NCBI RefSeq assembly: GCF_000421705.1
Contig: NZ_ATXN01000004.1
Span: forward strand, 7,501 to 71,500
DNA from: Brevundimonas naejangsanensis DSM 23858
GTDB lineage: Bacteria > Pseudomonadota > Alphaproteobacteria > Caulobacterales > Caulobacteraceae
Direction of reading: 5' to 3'
Length of the DNA: 64,000 nt
Below the pieces are notes generated by a model. The model made no database searches. It was not told the DNA's origin and saw nothing but the letters and a program-made list of their open reading frames with translations. Position 1 is the first letter of the stretch, and each line of letters opens with the position of its first letter. Positions 44,347-52,763 of this stretch are shown here, piece by piece. The translations under genes were made by a program, and so were the position numbers.

Positions 44347-45648
44347 ATGACCCCCAGGAACATGGCCCGCCTCGGCGGCCTGGCTCTGACCACCGTCCTG
44401 ATGACGGGCGTGGCGGCCCCGGCCTTCGCAGGCTCCTTCTATCTGCAGGAACAGTCCGTGCGCGGCGCCGGACGCGCCTTCTCCGGCGAGGCCGCCGATC
44501 GCGGCGTCGGCTCGCTGTGGTGGAACCCCGCCTCGATCGCCCGCAGCGGTCGCGAACTCTCCCTCGGCCTGCACGCCATCAAGATCGATTCCGAGGTGCG
44601 CAACACCGGCTCTTACGTCACCTATCCGGGCGGCGTGGACGTGCCGGTGGTCAACCCGCGCAACACCGAGGTCGACCCGATCGAAAGCGGCCTGGTGCCG
44701 AACTTCGCCTTCGCCACACCGATCGGCGATCGCTTCGCACTGGGTGTCTCGGTGGCGGCCCCGTACAACTTCACCACCAAGTACGAGCAGGGCTCCTTCG
44801 CCCGCTATGACGCCCTGACCTCGGAGCTGCGCTCGGGCGACGCCAGCCTGACCCTGGCCTATCAGGTCAACGACTGGCTGGACGTCGGCGCCGGGCTGAA
44901 CGCGCAATACGTCAAGGCCAAGCTGACCTCGGCCATGCCGTCGGTCTCGCCCCTGCTGCCGGACGGCTCCTCCTCGCTGGAAGGCGACGGCTGGGACTTC
45001 GGCTGGAACGTCGGGGCCCAGGTCCACAAGGGCCCCTGGGACTTCGGCCTGTCCTACCGCTCCAAGATCGAGCACGAACTGGACGGCGACGTGGCCATCG
45101 TCCTGACCGGCCCGCTGGCGCCCAACAGCGTCACGACCAGCGGTACGGCCAGCTTCAACACGCCGTGGTTCGCCTCGGCCTCGGTGCGTTACGCCGTCAA
45201 CGACAAGCTGACGCTGAACGCCCAGGTCAACCGCATCGGCTGGTCCGAGTTCCAGGCCATCACCGTCGAGTATCCGAACGGCGGCGACGTCATCCATCAG
45301 AACTACAAGGACGTCACCACCGGCGCCATCGGCCTGGACTACGCCATCAGCGACAAGACCACCCTGCGCGCCGGCGTCGGCTACGACCCGACCCCGACCC
45401 GCGACAGCCTGCGCACGGCCCGCATCCCCGACGCCGACCGCTGGCTGTTCTCGGTCGGCGGCTCGACCAAGGTGACCGAGGGCGTCACCTTCGACGCGGG
45501 CCTGACCTACATCGCCTTCAGCGACTCGACGATCCACGACGACCGCGCCTTCTACGCCGGCACCCCGGCAGCCGTGACCTCGCACCTGCGCGGCGAGGCC
45601 GAAGGCTCGGCCCTGGTGGCCTCGATCGGCGCCCGCTGGGCCTTCTGA
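44347..45648 (+). CDS. FadL/OmpP1-type outer-membrane fatty-acid transporter
   Basis: The 433-residue beta-barrel has a signal peptide ending PAFAG, then the FadL opening SFYLQEQSVRGAGRAFSGEAA and SLWWNPASIAR (the NPA hatch motif). It has an antiparallel-strand-rich body and ends in GSALVASIGARWAF with a terminal phenylalanine. FadL proteins let long-chain fatty acids or other hydrophobic compounds diffuse laterally through the outer membrane. It appears monocistronic, with a strong terminator after it. The 184-base gap upstream contains AAGGC-N5-GCCTT followed by a T-run near 44312, possibly the end of the preceding gene's transcript. Confidence 0.92.
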   Translation: MTPRNMARLGGLALTTVLMTGVAAPAFAGSFYLQEQSVRGAGRAFSGEAADRGVGSLWWNPASIARSGRELSLGLHAIKIDSEVRNTGSYVTYPGGVDVPVVNPRNTEVDPIESGLVPNFAFATPIGDRFALGVSVAAPYNFTTKYEQGSFARYDALTSELRSGDASLTLAYQVNDWLDVGAGLNAQYVKAKLTSAMPSVSPLLPDGSSSLEGDGWDFGWNVGAQVHKGPWDFGLSYRSKIEHELDGDVAIVLTGPLAPNSVTTSGTASFNTPWFASASVRYAVNDKLTLNAQVNRIGWSEFQAITVEYPNGGDVIHQNYKDVTTGAIGLDYAISDKTTLRAGVGYDPTPTRDSLRTARIPDADRWLFSVGGSTKVTEGVTFDAGLTYIAFSDSTIHDDRAFYAGTPAAVTSHLRGEAEGSALVASIGARWAF

Positions 45649-45672
45649 TCCTCGCCTGACGGCGGATATGGA

Positions 45673-45706
45673 AACGGCGGCTCCCGCAAAGGAGCCGCCG
45701 TTTTTT
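45673..45706 (+). terminator. Terminator between fadL-like gene and rhlE
   Basis: ACGGCGGCTCC (45674-45684) and GGAGCCGCCGT (45691-45701) form a perfect 11-bp stem with a 6-base loop, followed by five more T residues. It serves the plus strand best but could also act on rhlE transcripts from the other side. Confidence 0.92.
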
Positions 45707-45728
45707 CATTCTGCATTGATCGTAGCGA

Positions 45729-47234
45729 TCAAGCCTGGGCGCTATGGCCCTTGCCGCCGTTCGACGGGCGGCGACGGCGCGGACGACGCTGCAGTTCGCC
45801 GACCGGCTTGGGCTCGGCCGCAGGGGCGGCGCGCACCGACGACCGGGCGCGGTCGCCCGCCATCGGATCATAGGCGACCGCCGGGCGTTCGGCCGCAGGC
45901 GCGCCGTTGCGGCCACGACGCTGGCGGTGCGGCTGACCGCCGCCCTCCTGCTTGACGCCTTCGCGATGCGGGTTGCGCCCGCCGCGGCCACGTCCGCCCC
46001 GGCCCTCGCCGTCCGAGCGGCCTTCACGTTCGGGCAGGGTCGCCTTCTTGGCCACGCCCGCCGACATGATGGAGGCGTCCAGCTGGGCCAGGGCCTTATC
46101 GTTGCGGCGGTCGATCGCGGGAATCTTCTGGCGCGTAACCTTCTCGATATCCTTCAGCAGCTTCATCTCGTCGCCGGCGACGAAGCTGATGGCGGTGCCG
46201 TCCTTGCCCGCGCGGGCCGTGCGGCCGATGCGGTGGACATAGGCTTCCGGCACATAAGGCAGCTCGAAGTTCACCACGTGGGTGACCTTGTCCACGTCGA
46301 TGCCGCGTGCGGCGATGTCGGTGGCGACCAGAACGCGCAGCTTGCCGTTCTTGAAGGCTTCAAGCGCGCGCTCGCGTTGCGGCTGGCTCTTGTTGCCGTG
46401 GATAGCCCCGGCCTCGACGCCGCCGGCCTCCAGATAGGCTGCGACCTTGTCGGCGCCGTGCTTGGTCTTGGTGAAGACCAGGCAGCGCGTATAGGCGGGG
46501 TCCGAGAACAGCTCGGTCAGCAGGGCGCGCTTCTTGCCCTGTTCGACCCAGATCACCGACTGTTTGATTCGCTCGACCGTGGTGGCCTGCGGCGTGACCT
46601 GCACCTTGACCGGGTCCTTCAGCAGTTCGCCCGCCAGCTTGCCGATCTCCGACGGCATGGTGGCCGAGAAGAACAGGTTCTGGCGCTTGGCCGGGATGCG
46701 GCTGACGATCTGGCGGATCGGCTTGATGAAGCCCAGGTCCAGCATCTGGTCGGCCTCGTCCAGGACGAAGATTTCCGTCTGCGACAGGTCCAGCGTCTTC
46801 TGCTGGATGTGGTCCAGAAGGCGGCCCGGCGCGGCGACCAGGACGTCCAGACCCTGTTGCAGGGCGCGTTCCTGCGGGCCGTATTTCACGCCGCCGAAGA
46901 TGACGGCTACGCGGAAGCCCAGGTGGGCGCCGTATTGCTTGAAGCTGTCGGCGATCTGGGTCGCCAGTTCGCGCGTCGGGCTCAGGATCAGGGCGCGAGT
47001 GGTGCGCGGCTTGGGCGCCACGCGGTTTTCGGCCAGGCGGTGCAGGATGGGCAGGGCGAAGGCCGCGGTCTTGCCGGTGCCGGTCTGGGCGATGCCCAGC
47101 AGGTCCTTGCCCTTCATCACGTCGGGGATGGACTTGGCCTGGATCGGCGTCGGCTTCTCATAGCCGGTCGCGGCTAGGGCGGTCAGAAGAGCCTTGTTCA
47201 GGCCCATGGATTCAAAAGTAAGAGTGTCGCTCAC
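45729..47234 (-). CDS. rhlE: DEAD-box ATP-dependent RNA helicase, RhlE type
   Basis: The 501-residue helicase unwinds RNA in degradosome, ribosome assembly or cold adaptation. Motifs in order: F-motif LTFESMGLNKALL with Q-motif KPTPIQAKSIP, motif I AQTGTGKTAAF, Ia PTRELATQI, II VLDEADQMLDLGF, III FFSATMP, IV/V LVATDIAARGIDV and VI YVHRIGRTARAGK. A basic, Gly/Arg-rich tail (about residues 390-501) with GRGGRGRGGRNPHREG fits RhlE. The GTG at 47234 is used; an ATG nine codons in is possible. The GC-rich leader with hairpins may regulate it. Confidence 0.94.
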   Translation of the reverse strand: MSDTLTFESMGLNKALLTALAATGYEKPTPIQAKSIPDVMKGKDLLGIAQTGTGKTAAFALPILHRLAENRVAPKPRTTRALILSPTRELATQIADSFKQYGAHLGFRVAVIFGGVKYGPQERALQQGLDVLVAAPGRLLDHIQQKTLDLSQTEIFVLDEADQMLDLGFIKPIRQIVSRIPAKRQNLFFSATMPSEIGKLAGELLKDPVKVQVTPQATTVERIKQSVIWVEQGKKRALLTELFSDPAYTRCLVFTKTKHGADKVAAYLEAGGVEAGAIHGNKSQPQRERALEAFKNGKLRVLVATDIAARGIDVDKVTHVVNFELPYVPEAYVHRIGRTARAGKDGTAISFVAGDEMKLLKDIEKVTRQKIPAIDRRNDKALAQLDASIMSAGVAKKATLPEREGRSDGEGRGGRGRGGRNPHREGVKQEGGGQPHRQRRGRNGAPAAERPAVAYDPMAGDRARSSVRAAPAAEPKPVGELQRRPRRRRPSNGGKGHSAQA

Positions 47235-47263
47235 GTCTGTCTTTCACGAACGGCGGCGCGCGC

Positions 47264-47319
47264 GTCTGGACGAACCAGACCTTCACAAAAGGGCGCACGT
47301 CGCCTGCCCGAAATCGGGC
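47264..47319 (-). promoter_or_regulatory. Hairpin-rich 5' leader of rhlE
   Basis: Immediately upstream of rhlE on the minus strand are GTCTGG-ACGAA-CCAGAC (47264-47280) and GCCCG-AAAT-CGGGC (47306-47319). The whole gap to the next gene (47235-47502, 268 bases) otherwise shows no ORF I would accept. DEAD-box helicase genes often carry structured, temperature-responsive or autoregulatory leaders; that link here is inference. Confidence 0.4.
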
Positions 47320-47502
47320 GGGGAACGGGCGCCGCCCCGCGTGTATGGACGACGTATGAAATCGAATGATCCGGCCGCTCGACAGACAGGCCTTCCGGTC
47401 AGGGAAGCCCAAACACGCGCTGGAACGCGCCGGTCACCGCATTGTGCGATGCAGCGCAGATGGGCCTCAATAGCGGCCAAGTCAAGGCGAACGCGGCGAA
47501 AG

Positions 47503-48153
47503 CTACAACAGATTGACCGCCAGATTGACGGCCAGGGCCAGGATCACCGTGTTGAACAGCCAGGCCACGATGCTGTGGACGGTGGCGATGCGGCGCAGGC
47601 GCTGGCTGGAGATCTGCACGTCGGCCGTCTGGTTCGCCACGCCGATGATCAGGGCGAAGTGCAGGAAGTCCCAATAGTCGGCGTCTTCCTCTCCCGGAAA
47701 CATCAGGCCCTGTCGGTCGCCATCGTCGGCTTCGGCGGGCGCATAGAATTCATGCGCGTAATGCAGGGTGAAAATGGTCTGCACGAACAGCCAGCTCAGG
47801 GCGATGGTGGCCACGGTCAGAACCGCCGCCGTCGCCGTCGGCTTGCCGCCCGACGCCGCCATGAAGACGATGACGAAGACGCTGGCCCCCGCCGCCAACA
47901 GGCTGAGCGGCAGCACCGCCCCGCCTGCCTGATCCAGCTCCGCCGCCCGCGCGCGAATCTCCGCCACCGATCGGGTTCGGCTCAGCCGCACGAAGGTCAG
48001 CAGCAGAAAGGCCGCCACGCCCGCGTCCCAGGCGACCGCCAGCCGCACCGGCCAGCCCCATGCTACGGGCGAAACGGCGCTCGCGGCCGCCATTACCGCC
48101 AACCCCAACCACAGGGCGAAATGCAGACGAAAGAGGCGCGCGACCGATTTCAT
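47503..48153 (-). CDS. DUF1345 family membrane protein
   Basis: The 216-residue protein has five predicted helices and the DUF1345 landmarks: RLAVAWDAGVAAFLLLTFVRL, then FTLHYAHEFYAP, GLMFPGEEDADYWDFLHFALIIGVANQTADVQISSQRLRR (GEEDADYWDFLHFALIIG, NQTADVQISSQRLRR) and FNTVILALAVNLAVNLL. The family is widespread in Proteobacteria with no assigned function. It is 61 bases downstream of the Rieske oxygenase on the same strand and may be co-transcribed. Confidence 0.88.
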   Translation of the reverse strand: MKSVARLFRLHFALWLGLAVMAAASAVSPVAWGWPVRLAVAWDAGVAAFLLLTFVRLSRTRSVAEIRARAAELDQAGGAVLPLSLLAAGASVFVIVFMAASGGKPTATAAVLTVATIALSWLFVQTIFTLHYAHEFYAPAEADDGDRQGLMFPGEEDADYWDFLHFALIIGVANQTADVQISSQRLRRIATVHSIVAWLFNTVILALAVNLAVNLL

Positions 48154-48214
48154 GACGGCATGATTGCGCCGTTCCGCACGGAACGGCCAGAGCTGCGCCG
48201 CCGGACTTCAGCCG

Positions 48215-49330
48215 TCAGCTCTTCCAGCGCAGCACCGTCTCCTTGATCGGATTGACGAAGGCGCGGCCCTCGGCGCGGCTTTTCAGCCATTCGCGCTTCA
48301 GCTGCTGATACCATTTGGCCTGTTTGTCGGCGTCGTCGATCCAGATCAGGGCCGGGTCGTATTTCAGCCCCTCGTTCTGCAGGTTCACCATGCCGCCGTC
48401 CTGCTTCAGGAAGGCGACGACCCCCATGCGCAGGAAGGGCTTGGCGATGCCGAACACCCAGTGGTCGGACCAGAAGATCTGAGTGATGCGGGTCTTGATC
48501 TCGCTCACCGGCGTCAGGCAGGTCAGGGCCAGCACCTGCTTGGAGCCGACCTGGATATGCTCCCAGCGATAGCCCGGCAGGCGGAAGGTGATTTCGGTCG
48601 CAGGCGCCCCGCCCAGCACCTTGTAGAGGCGGCTGTTCGAGGACGGCGCATGGCGCACCATCGCCCAGCCGAAGTCGACCGGAGCGAAGGTCTTGGCCTT
48701 CTCGTGCATCGAATGTTCGGAGCGCCACCACCACTGCTGGTGGACGTAAGGGCCATGCGCGGGGTCCATCAGGCCGACGACAGCGTGATCAATATGGCTG
48801 TCGAAATCCATCGCCTCGACCAGACGCGGCTGGCCGACGGCGCCGGGAAACTGCGGCGGTTCCTGATCCGGCTCGGACGGATTGCGCGCGTCGGCCGCCA
48901 TCCAGACGAAGACCATGCCCTGGCTCTCGCGCACCGGATAGGACCGCACCTTGATGCGGTTGGCCTCGAACGCCTGATCCTCGACCAGCGACGGGATGGC
49001 CGCGCACACCCCATCGGGCCGGAAGCGCCAGCCGTGATAGGGGCATTCGATCGTCTCGCCCTCGCCCGGCTTCTCGACCAGCCGCCCGGCCGACAGCGGC
49101 GCGGCGCGGTGAGGGCAGATGTCGCGCATCCCATAGACCTCGCCCGCGCGGGTTCGCCCGATCAGAACCGGCTCGCCCATGATCTCATAGCGCTTCAGGC
49201 TGGCGACCGGCACGTCGCGCGCCAGGGCGACGAAATACCAGGCGTCGGTGATGAAGCCCTTGCCGAAAGCAGTGGGCGGAGCTTTCGCTTCGGGGGCAGT
49301 AGAGGGTGCGGGCGCGGCGTCTGCGGTCAT
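48215..49330 (-). CDS. Rieske non-heme iron oxygenase, alpha subunit
   Basis: The 371-residue protein oxygenates an aromatic or other hydrophobic ring substrate with electrons from a separate reductase. The N-terminal Rieske [2Fe-2S] site is CPHRAAPL plus CPYHGWRF. The catalytic domain has the mononuclear iron histidines in DPAHGPYVHQ. The frame stays open far upstream, but ATG 49330 begins the recognisable protein. No ferredoxin, reductase or beta-subunit gene is next to it, so it must borrow electron carriers. Its domain order resembles VanA/phthalate-type oxygenases; the substrate is unknown. Confidence 0.87.
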   Translation of the reverse strand: MTADAAPAPSTAPEAKAPPTAFGKGFITDAWYFVALARDVPVASLKRYEIMGEPVLIGRTRAGEVYGMRDICPHRAAPLSAGRLVEKPGEGETIECPYHGWRFRPDGVCAAIPSLVEDQAFEANRIKVRSYPVRESQGMVFVWMAADARNPSEPDQEPPQFPGAVGQPRLVEAMDFDSHIDHAVVGLMDPAHGPYVHQQWWWRSEHSMHEKAKTFAPVDFGWAMVRHAPSSNSRLYKVLGGAPATEITFRLPGYRWEHIQVGSKQVLALTCLTPVSEIKTRITQIFWSDHWVFGIAKPFLRMGVVAFLKQDGGMVNLQNEGLKYDPALIWIDDADKQAKWYQQLKREWLKSRAEGRAFVNPIKETVLRWKS

Positions 49331-49429
49331 GGCCGCCTTGTAGCAGCAGGGACGGTCAGGCGTCCAAAGGCCATTCCCTTCCTCAGCCGATGAATTAATC
49401 TGTCTCAAATTCTCTTTGGGAGAGACGCC

Positions 49430-50374
49430 TTGATCCGCACCGCCTCCACCGTGTTTTTGGCCGCCGCCCTGTTGCTGACCGCCGCCCCCGCCCTGGCTCA
49501 GGACGGCCACGTCAACCACGCAGCCCACAGCGCGCAGCACGCCGCCTTCGCCTCCGACCGCCTCAACGTGGTGGTCGACGGGCCCGAGGGCGCGCCCGAC
49601 CTGATCCTGATCCCCGGCCTGTCGTCCTCGCCCGCCGTCTGGCAGGGAACGGTCGATCACCTGAACGGGCGCTATCGCATCCACCGCATCCACGTCGCCG
49701 GTTTCGCGGGTGCCGCGGCTCAAGCCAATGCGCAGGGCGACGCGCCCCAGCCGGTCGGCGCCCCCGTGGCCGAGGAAATCGCCCGCTACATCCGCGAGCA
49801 GCATCTGAACAGGCCGGCCGTCGTCGGCCACTCCATGGGCGGGACCATGGGCATGATGCTGGCCGCCCGTCACCCCGACCTGGTCGGCCGGCTGATGGTC
49901 GTGGACATGATCCCCTTCATGGGCGCCATGTTCGGCGCGCCCGGTGCGACGGCCGAGAGCGTGACCCCCGTCGCTGATCAGATCTGGACCGCTCAGTCGA
50001 CCAGCCCGCGGGAAGCCTACGTCGCCCAGGCCACCCCCGCCATCAACGGCATGATCAACACCGAGAGCCGCCGCGAAGAGGCGCTGGAAGACATGCGCAA
50101 CAGCGACCAGAAGGTCTCGGCCGCCGCCTTCCGCGAACTGGTCACGACCGACTTGCGACCCGAACTGGCCAAGATCACCGCCCCGACCGAGGTGCTCTAC
50201 GTCAAGTTCAACGACGCCCGCATGACCGACGCGATCACCGACGCCATCTATCAGATGTCGTTCGCGACCCTGCCCGGCGCCAGGTTGAAACGCATCGACG
50301 ACAGCGCCCACTTCATCATGTTCGACCAGCCGGAAGCCTTCTACGGCGAACTGGACGCCTTCCTGGCGCGCTAA
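49430..50374 (+). CDS. Exported alpha/beta hydrolase
   Basis: The 314-residue protein has a signal peptide ending APALAQ, a His-rich stretch (DGHVNHAAHSAQHAAF), and an alpha/beta hydrolase domain. The oxyanion region is LIPGLSSSPAVW, the nucleophile elbow is VVGHSMGGTMGMM, and the catalytic His is in DDSAHFIMFDQP. The start is TTG at 49430, preceded by GGGAGAGA; no better codon is near. It is a periplasmic or secreted esterase-like enzyme of unknown substrate. It is divergent from the Rieske oxygenase with about 100 bases of shared promoter DNA. Confidence 0.85.
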   Translation: MIRTASTVFLAAALLLTAAPALAQDGHVNHAAHSAQHAAFASDRLNVVVDGPEGAPDLILIPGLSSSPAVWQGTVDHLNGRYRIHRIHVAGFAGAAAQANAQGDAPQPVGAPVAEEIARYIREQHLNRPAVVGHSMGGTMGMMLAARHPDLVGRLMVVDMIPFMGAMFGAPGATAESVTPVADQIWTAQSTSPREAYVAQATPAINGMINTESRREEALEDMRNSDQKVSAAAFRELVTTDLRPELAKITAPTEVLYVKFNDARMTDAITDAIYQMSFATLPGARLKRIDDSAHFIMFDQPEAFYGELDAFLAR

Positions 50375-50453
50375 GCCATTCTTTCGGCGAAAAGGACGCA
50401 CACGCTGCCGCGATCGAAAACGGGGGCGTTTTCGCGGGCGACGGGAACGGCTA

Positions 50454-50506
50454 GAGCGAAATCGGTTTGGTTGGACGCTCGTCCAACCAAACTCAGATAT
50501 TCGCTC
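50454..50506. repeat. Compound palindrome A upstream of the class A PBP gene
   Basis: GTTTGGTTGGACG (50465-50477) is separated by two bases from its exact inverse CGTCCAACCAAAC (50480-50492). This 13-bp stem is nested inside a second pair, GAGCGAA (50454-50460) and TTCGCTC (50500-50506), leaving unequal internal loops of 4 and 7 bases. The element has no T-run and no ORF. It is followed 11 bases later by a similarly built element. Confidence 0.8.
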
Positions 50507-50516
50507 CAGCTAATTC

Positions 50517-50567
50517 TGGACCATTGTTCTGGGTTCAGTCGATTCCGACTGAACCGAAAATGGTCTA
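50517..50567. repeat. Compound palindrome B upstream of the class A PBP gene
   Basis: GGTTCAGTCG (50532-50541) and CGACTGAACC (50546-50555) form a 10-bp stem with a 4-base loop. Outside it GACCATT (50519-50525) pairs with AATGGTC (50559-50565), and G-T and T-A pairs extend this to 50517-50567. Internal loops are unequal (6 and 3 bases), echoing palindrome A. It ends 31 bases before the PBP start, so it would lie in or near that gene's leader. Confidence 0.8.
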
Positions 50568-50598
50568 GGGTCCACGTCGCTGGCATAAAGGGATGTTC

Positions 50599-52665
50599 AT
50601 GGCGCGCAACGACCGCGGACCCGACCGGAACGAGCAGGGAGGCGCAAAGCCGCGTCGAACCGTCATGGGCCGCCTGTTCTACTGGGGCGCGGTGCTGGCC
50701 GTCTGGGGCCTGATCTTCGCCGTGGTCTTCCTGGCCGTCTTCGCGCGCGACCTGCCGGACACCTCCAGCCTGTATGAAGTCGATCGCCAGCCCTCGATCA
50801 CCTATCTGGATCGCTCCGGCGCCCTGATCGCGGTGCGCGGCACCCAGATGGCGCCGCCAGTCGATCTGGACGCCCTGCCCGACTACGTCCCCGCCGCCTT
50901 CGTGGCCATCGAGGACCGCCGCTTCTATCACCACCCCGGCTTCGATCCGATCGGCATGAGCCGGGCCATGGCCTCGAACCTGAGGGCCGGGCGCGTGGTC
51001 CAGGGCGGCTCGACCATCACCCAGCAGCTGGCCAAGAACCTGTTCCTGACGCCCGATCAGAACATGAAGCGCAAGGTGCAGGAACTGATCCTCGCCGTCT
51101 GGCTGGAGATGAAGTTCTCCAAGAAGGAGATCCTCGCCCTCTACCTGAACCGGGTCTATTTTGGCGCCGGCGCCTACGGCATCGAATCCGCTTCCCAGCG
51201 TTACTTCGACAAGAGCGCCGACAAGCTGACGGTCGGCGAGGCCGCCCTGCTGGCGGGCCTTCTGAAGGCGCCTTCACGCTATTCGCCGGTTTCCGAGAGC
51301 GAGCGCGCTGCTGCCCGCGCCAACGTCGTGCTGAACGAAATGGTCGAGGTCGGCGCCATCACTCCGGCCCAGCGCGAGGCCGCCGTGGCCGAGCCGGTGC
51401 GGGTGTCCAAAACCCTGGCCAGCCAGCACGCCCAATACTTCATCGACTGGCTGGACAAGCAGATCCGCGGCCTGGTCGGCGAACCGACCGAGGACATGGT
51501 CGTCGAGACGACGCTTGACCTGACCCTTCAGACCGACGCCGAGCGCGCCGTCCGCCGCATCCTGGATCGCGACAAGGGCAAGGGCGTCGAACAGGCCGCG
51601 CTTGTCGCCCTGGACGGCGACGGCCGGGTGCGCGCCATGATCGGCGGCGCCTCATACGGCGACAGCCAGTTCAACCGCGCGGTGGATGCGCGGCGCCAGT
51701 CCGGCTCGGCCTGGAAGCCCTTCGTCTATCTGGCCGCGGTCGAGGCGGGCTATACGCCCGAGACGCCGGTGATCGACCAGCCCGTGACCATCGGCGGCTG
51801 GTCGCCGCGCAACTATTCAGGCCGCTTCTCCGGCCAGATGACCCTGGCTCAGGCTGTGGCCCAGTCAACCAATACGGTGGCCGCCTATGTGGCCGATCAG
51901 GTCGGACGCGACAGCGTGGCCCGCGCCGCCAAGCGTCTGGGGATCACCAGCGAGATCGGCCTGCAGCCCTCCATGGCGTTGGGCGCCGTCGAGGTCAGCC
52001 CGCTGGAGATGGCCCAGGCCTACGACGCCTTCGCCAACGGCGGCCGCCGCGTTGACGCCTATGGCATCAGCCGCATCCGCACCCCGTCCGGCCGCGTCAT
52101 CTACACCCACGGCCCGTCGGAAGGCGGCCAGGCCATCAACAATCCGCCGCTCTATTACATGAACCAGATGCTGCGCGGCGTCGTCACCTCGGGCAGCGGC
52201 CGTTCGGCGGCGATCGGCGGGCGCGACATCGCCGGCAAGACCGGCACCACCTCGGATTACAAGGACGCCTGGTTCGTCGGCTATACGGGCGGCTTCGTCG
52301 CCGCCGTCTGGGTCGGCAAGGACGACAACAAGCCGATGGCCCGCATCACCGGGGGCTCGTCCCCGGCCGCCATCTGGCGCGGTTTCATGGAGGCGGCCCT
52401 GCCGCGTCTGGCCGTCCAGCCCATCCCCAACGGCCCCCCTCTGCCGGAAGGCTGGACTGCGCCCGATCCCGTCGGCGACCTGATGGGCCAGGTCGAAGAC
52501 CCCTACGCCACGGCCACGCCGTATGACGCAGCGCCGCCCGTGATCATCGACGGCCAGGCCCCGCAACCGGCCCAGCCGCAACAGCCCCCGGCGACGCGCC
52601 CCGCTCGGCCGCAGACGCCCCCTGCGCCGCAGCAGGAACGGCGCCCGGACTCGTTATTCTTCTGA
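50599..52665 (+). CDS. Class A penicillin-binding protein (PBP1A-type transglycosylase/transpeptidase)
   Basis: The 688-residue bifunctional enzyme polymerises and crosslinks peptidoglycan in the periplasm. ATG 50599 is preferred to 50593 because AAAGGG (ending at 50592) then has a 6-base spacing. A basic cytoplasmic tail and one membrane helix (about residues 28-50) precede the GT51 domain, with EDRRFYHHPGFD, GGSTITQQLAKNLFL and KRKVQELILAVWLE. The transpeptidase domain has SGSAWK (SxxK, nucleophile Ser), STN and KTGTT. A Pro/Gln-rich tail ends RRPDSLFF. It has the E-x-RFYxHxG catalytic glutamate, so both activities should be intact. Confidence 0.94.
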   Translation: MARNDRGPDRNEQGGAKPRRTVMGRLFYWGAVLAVWGLIFAVVFLAVFARDLPDTSSLYEVDRQPSITYLDRSGALIAVRGTQMAPPVDLDALPDYVPAAFVAIEDRRFYHHPGFDPIGMSRAMASNLRAGRVVQGGSTITQQLAKNLFLTPDQNMKRKVQELILAVWLEMKFSKKEILALYLNRVYFGAGAYGIESASQRYFDKSADKLTVGEAALLAGLLKAPSRYSPVSESERAAARANVVLNEMVEVGAITPAQREAAVAEPVRVSKTLASQHAQYFIDWLDKQIRGLVGEPTEDMVVETTLDLTLQTDAERAVRRILDRDKGKGVEQAALVALDGDGRVRAMIGGASYGDSQFNRAVDARRQSGSAWKPFVYLAAVEAGYTPETPVIDQPVTIGGWSPRNYSGRFSGQMTLAQAVAQSTNTVAAYVADQVGRDSVARAAKRLGITSEIGLQPSMALGAVEVSPLEMAQAYDAFANGGRRVDAYGISRIRTPSGRVIYTHGPSEGGQAINNPPLYYMNQMLRGVVTSGSGRSAAIGGRDIAGKTGTTSDYKDAWFVGYTGGFVAAVWVGKDDNKPMARITGGSSPAAIWRGFMEAALPRLAVQPIPNGPPLPEGWTAPDPVGDLMGQVEDPYATATPYDAAPPVIIDGQAPQPAQPQQPPATRPARPQTPPAPQQERRPDSLFF

Positions 52666-52679
52666 ATGGGTGTCGGCCA

Positions 52680-52703
52680 CCTTCTCCCCTTGTGGGGAGA
52701 AGG
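52680..52703. repeat. Perfect 10-bp hairpin between convergent PBP and regA genes
   Basis: CCTTCTCCCC (52680-52689) pairs with GGGGAGAAGG (52694-52703) around TTGT. There is no T-run on either strand. Such CCTTCTCCCC hairpins are frequent intergenic elements in Alphaproteobacteria; here it may end both convergent transcripts. Confidence 0.7.
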
Positions 52704-52763
52704 AAAGGCGGCGCGCTCAAGCCGCGAGCGACCGCGTCGCGAGCATAGCGCGCAAAAAGCAGC

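Noticed and set aside
47194..48246. 350-codon plus-strand ORF across the rhlE-DUF1345 gap
   Set aside because: It runs antisense to DUF1345 and has low-complexity Arg/Gln/His-rich sequence; no domain or ribosome-binding site supports it.
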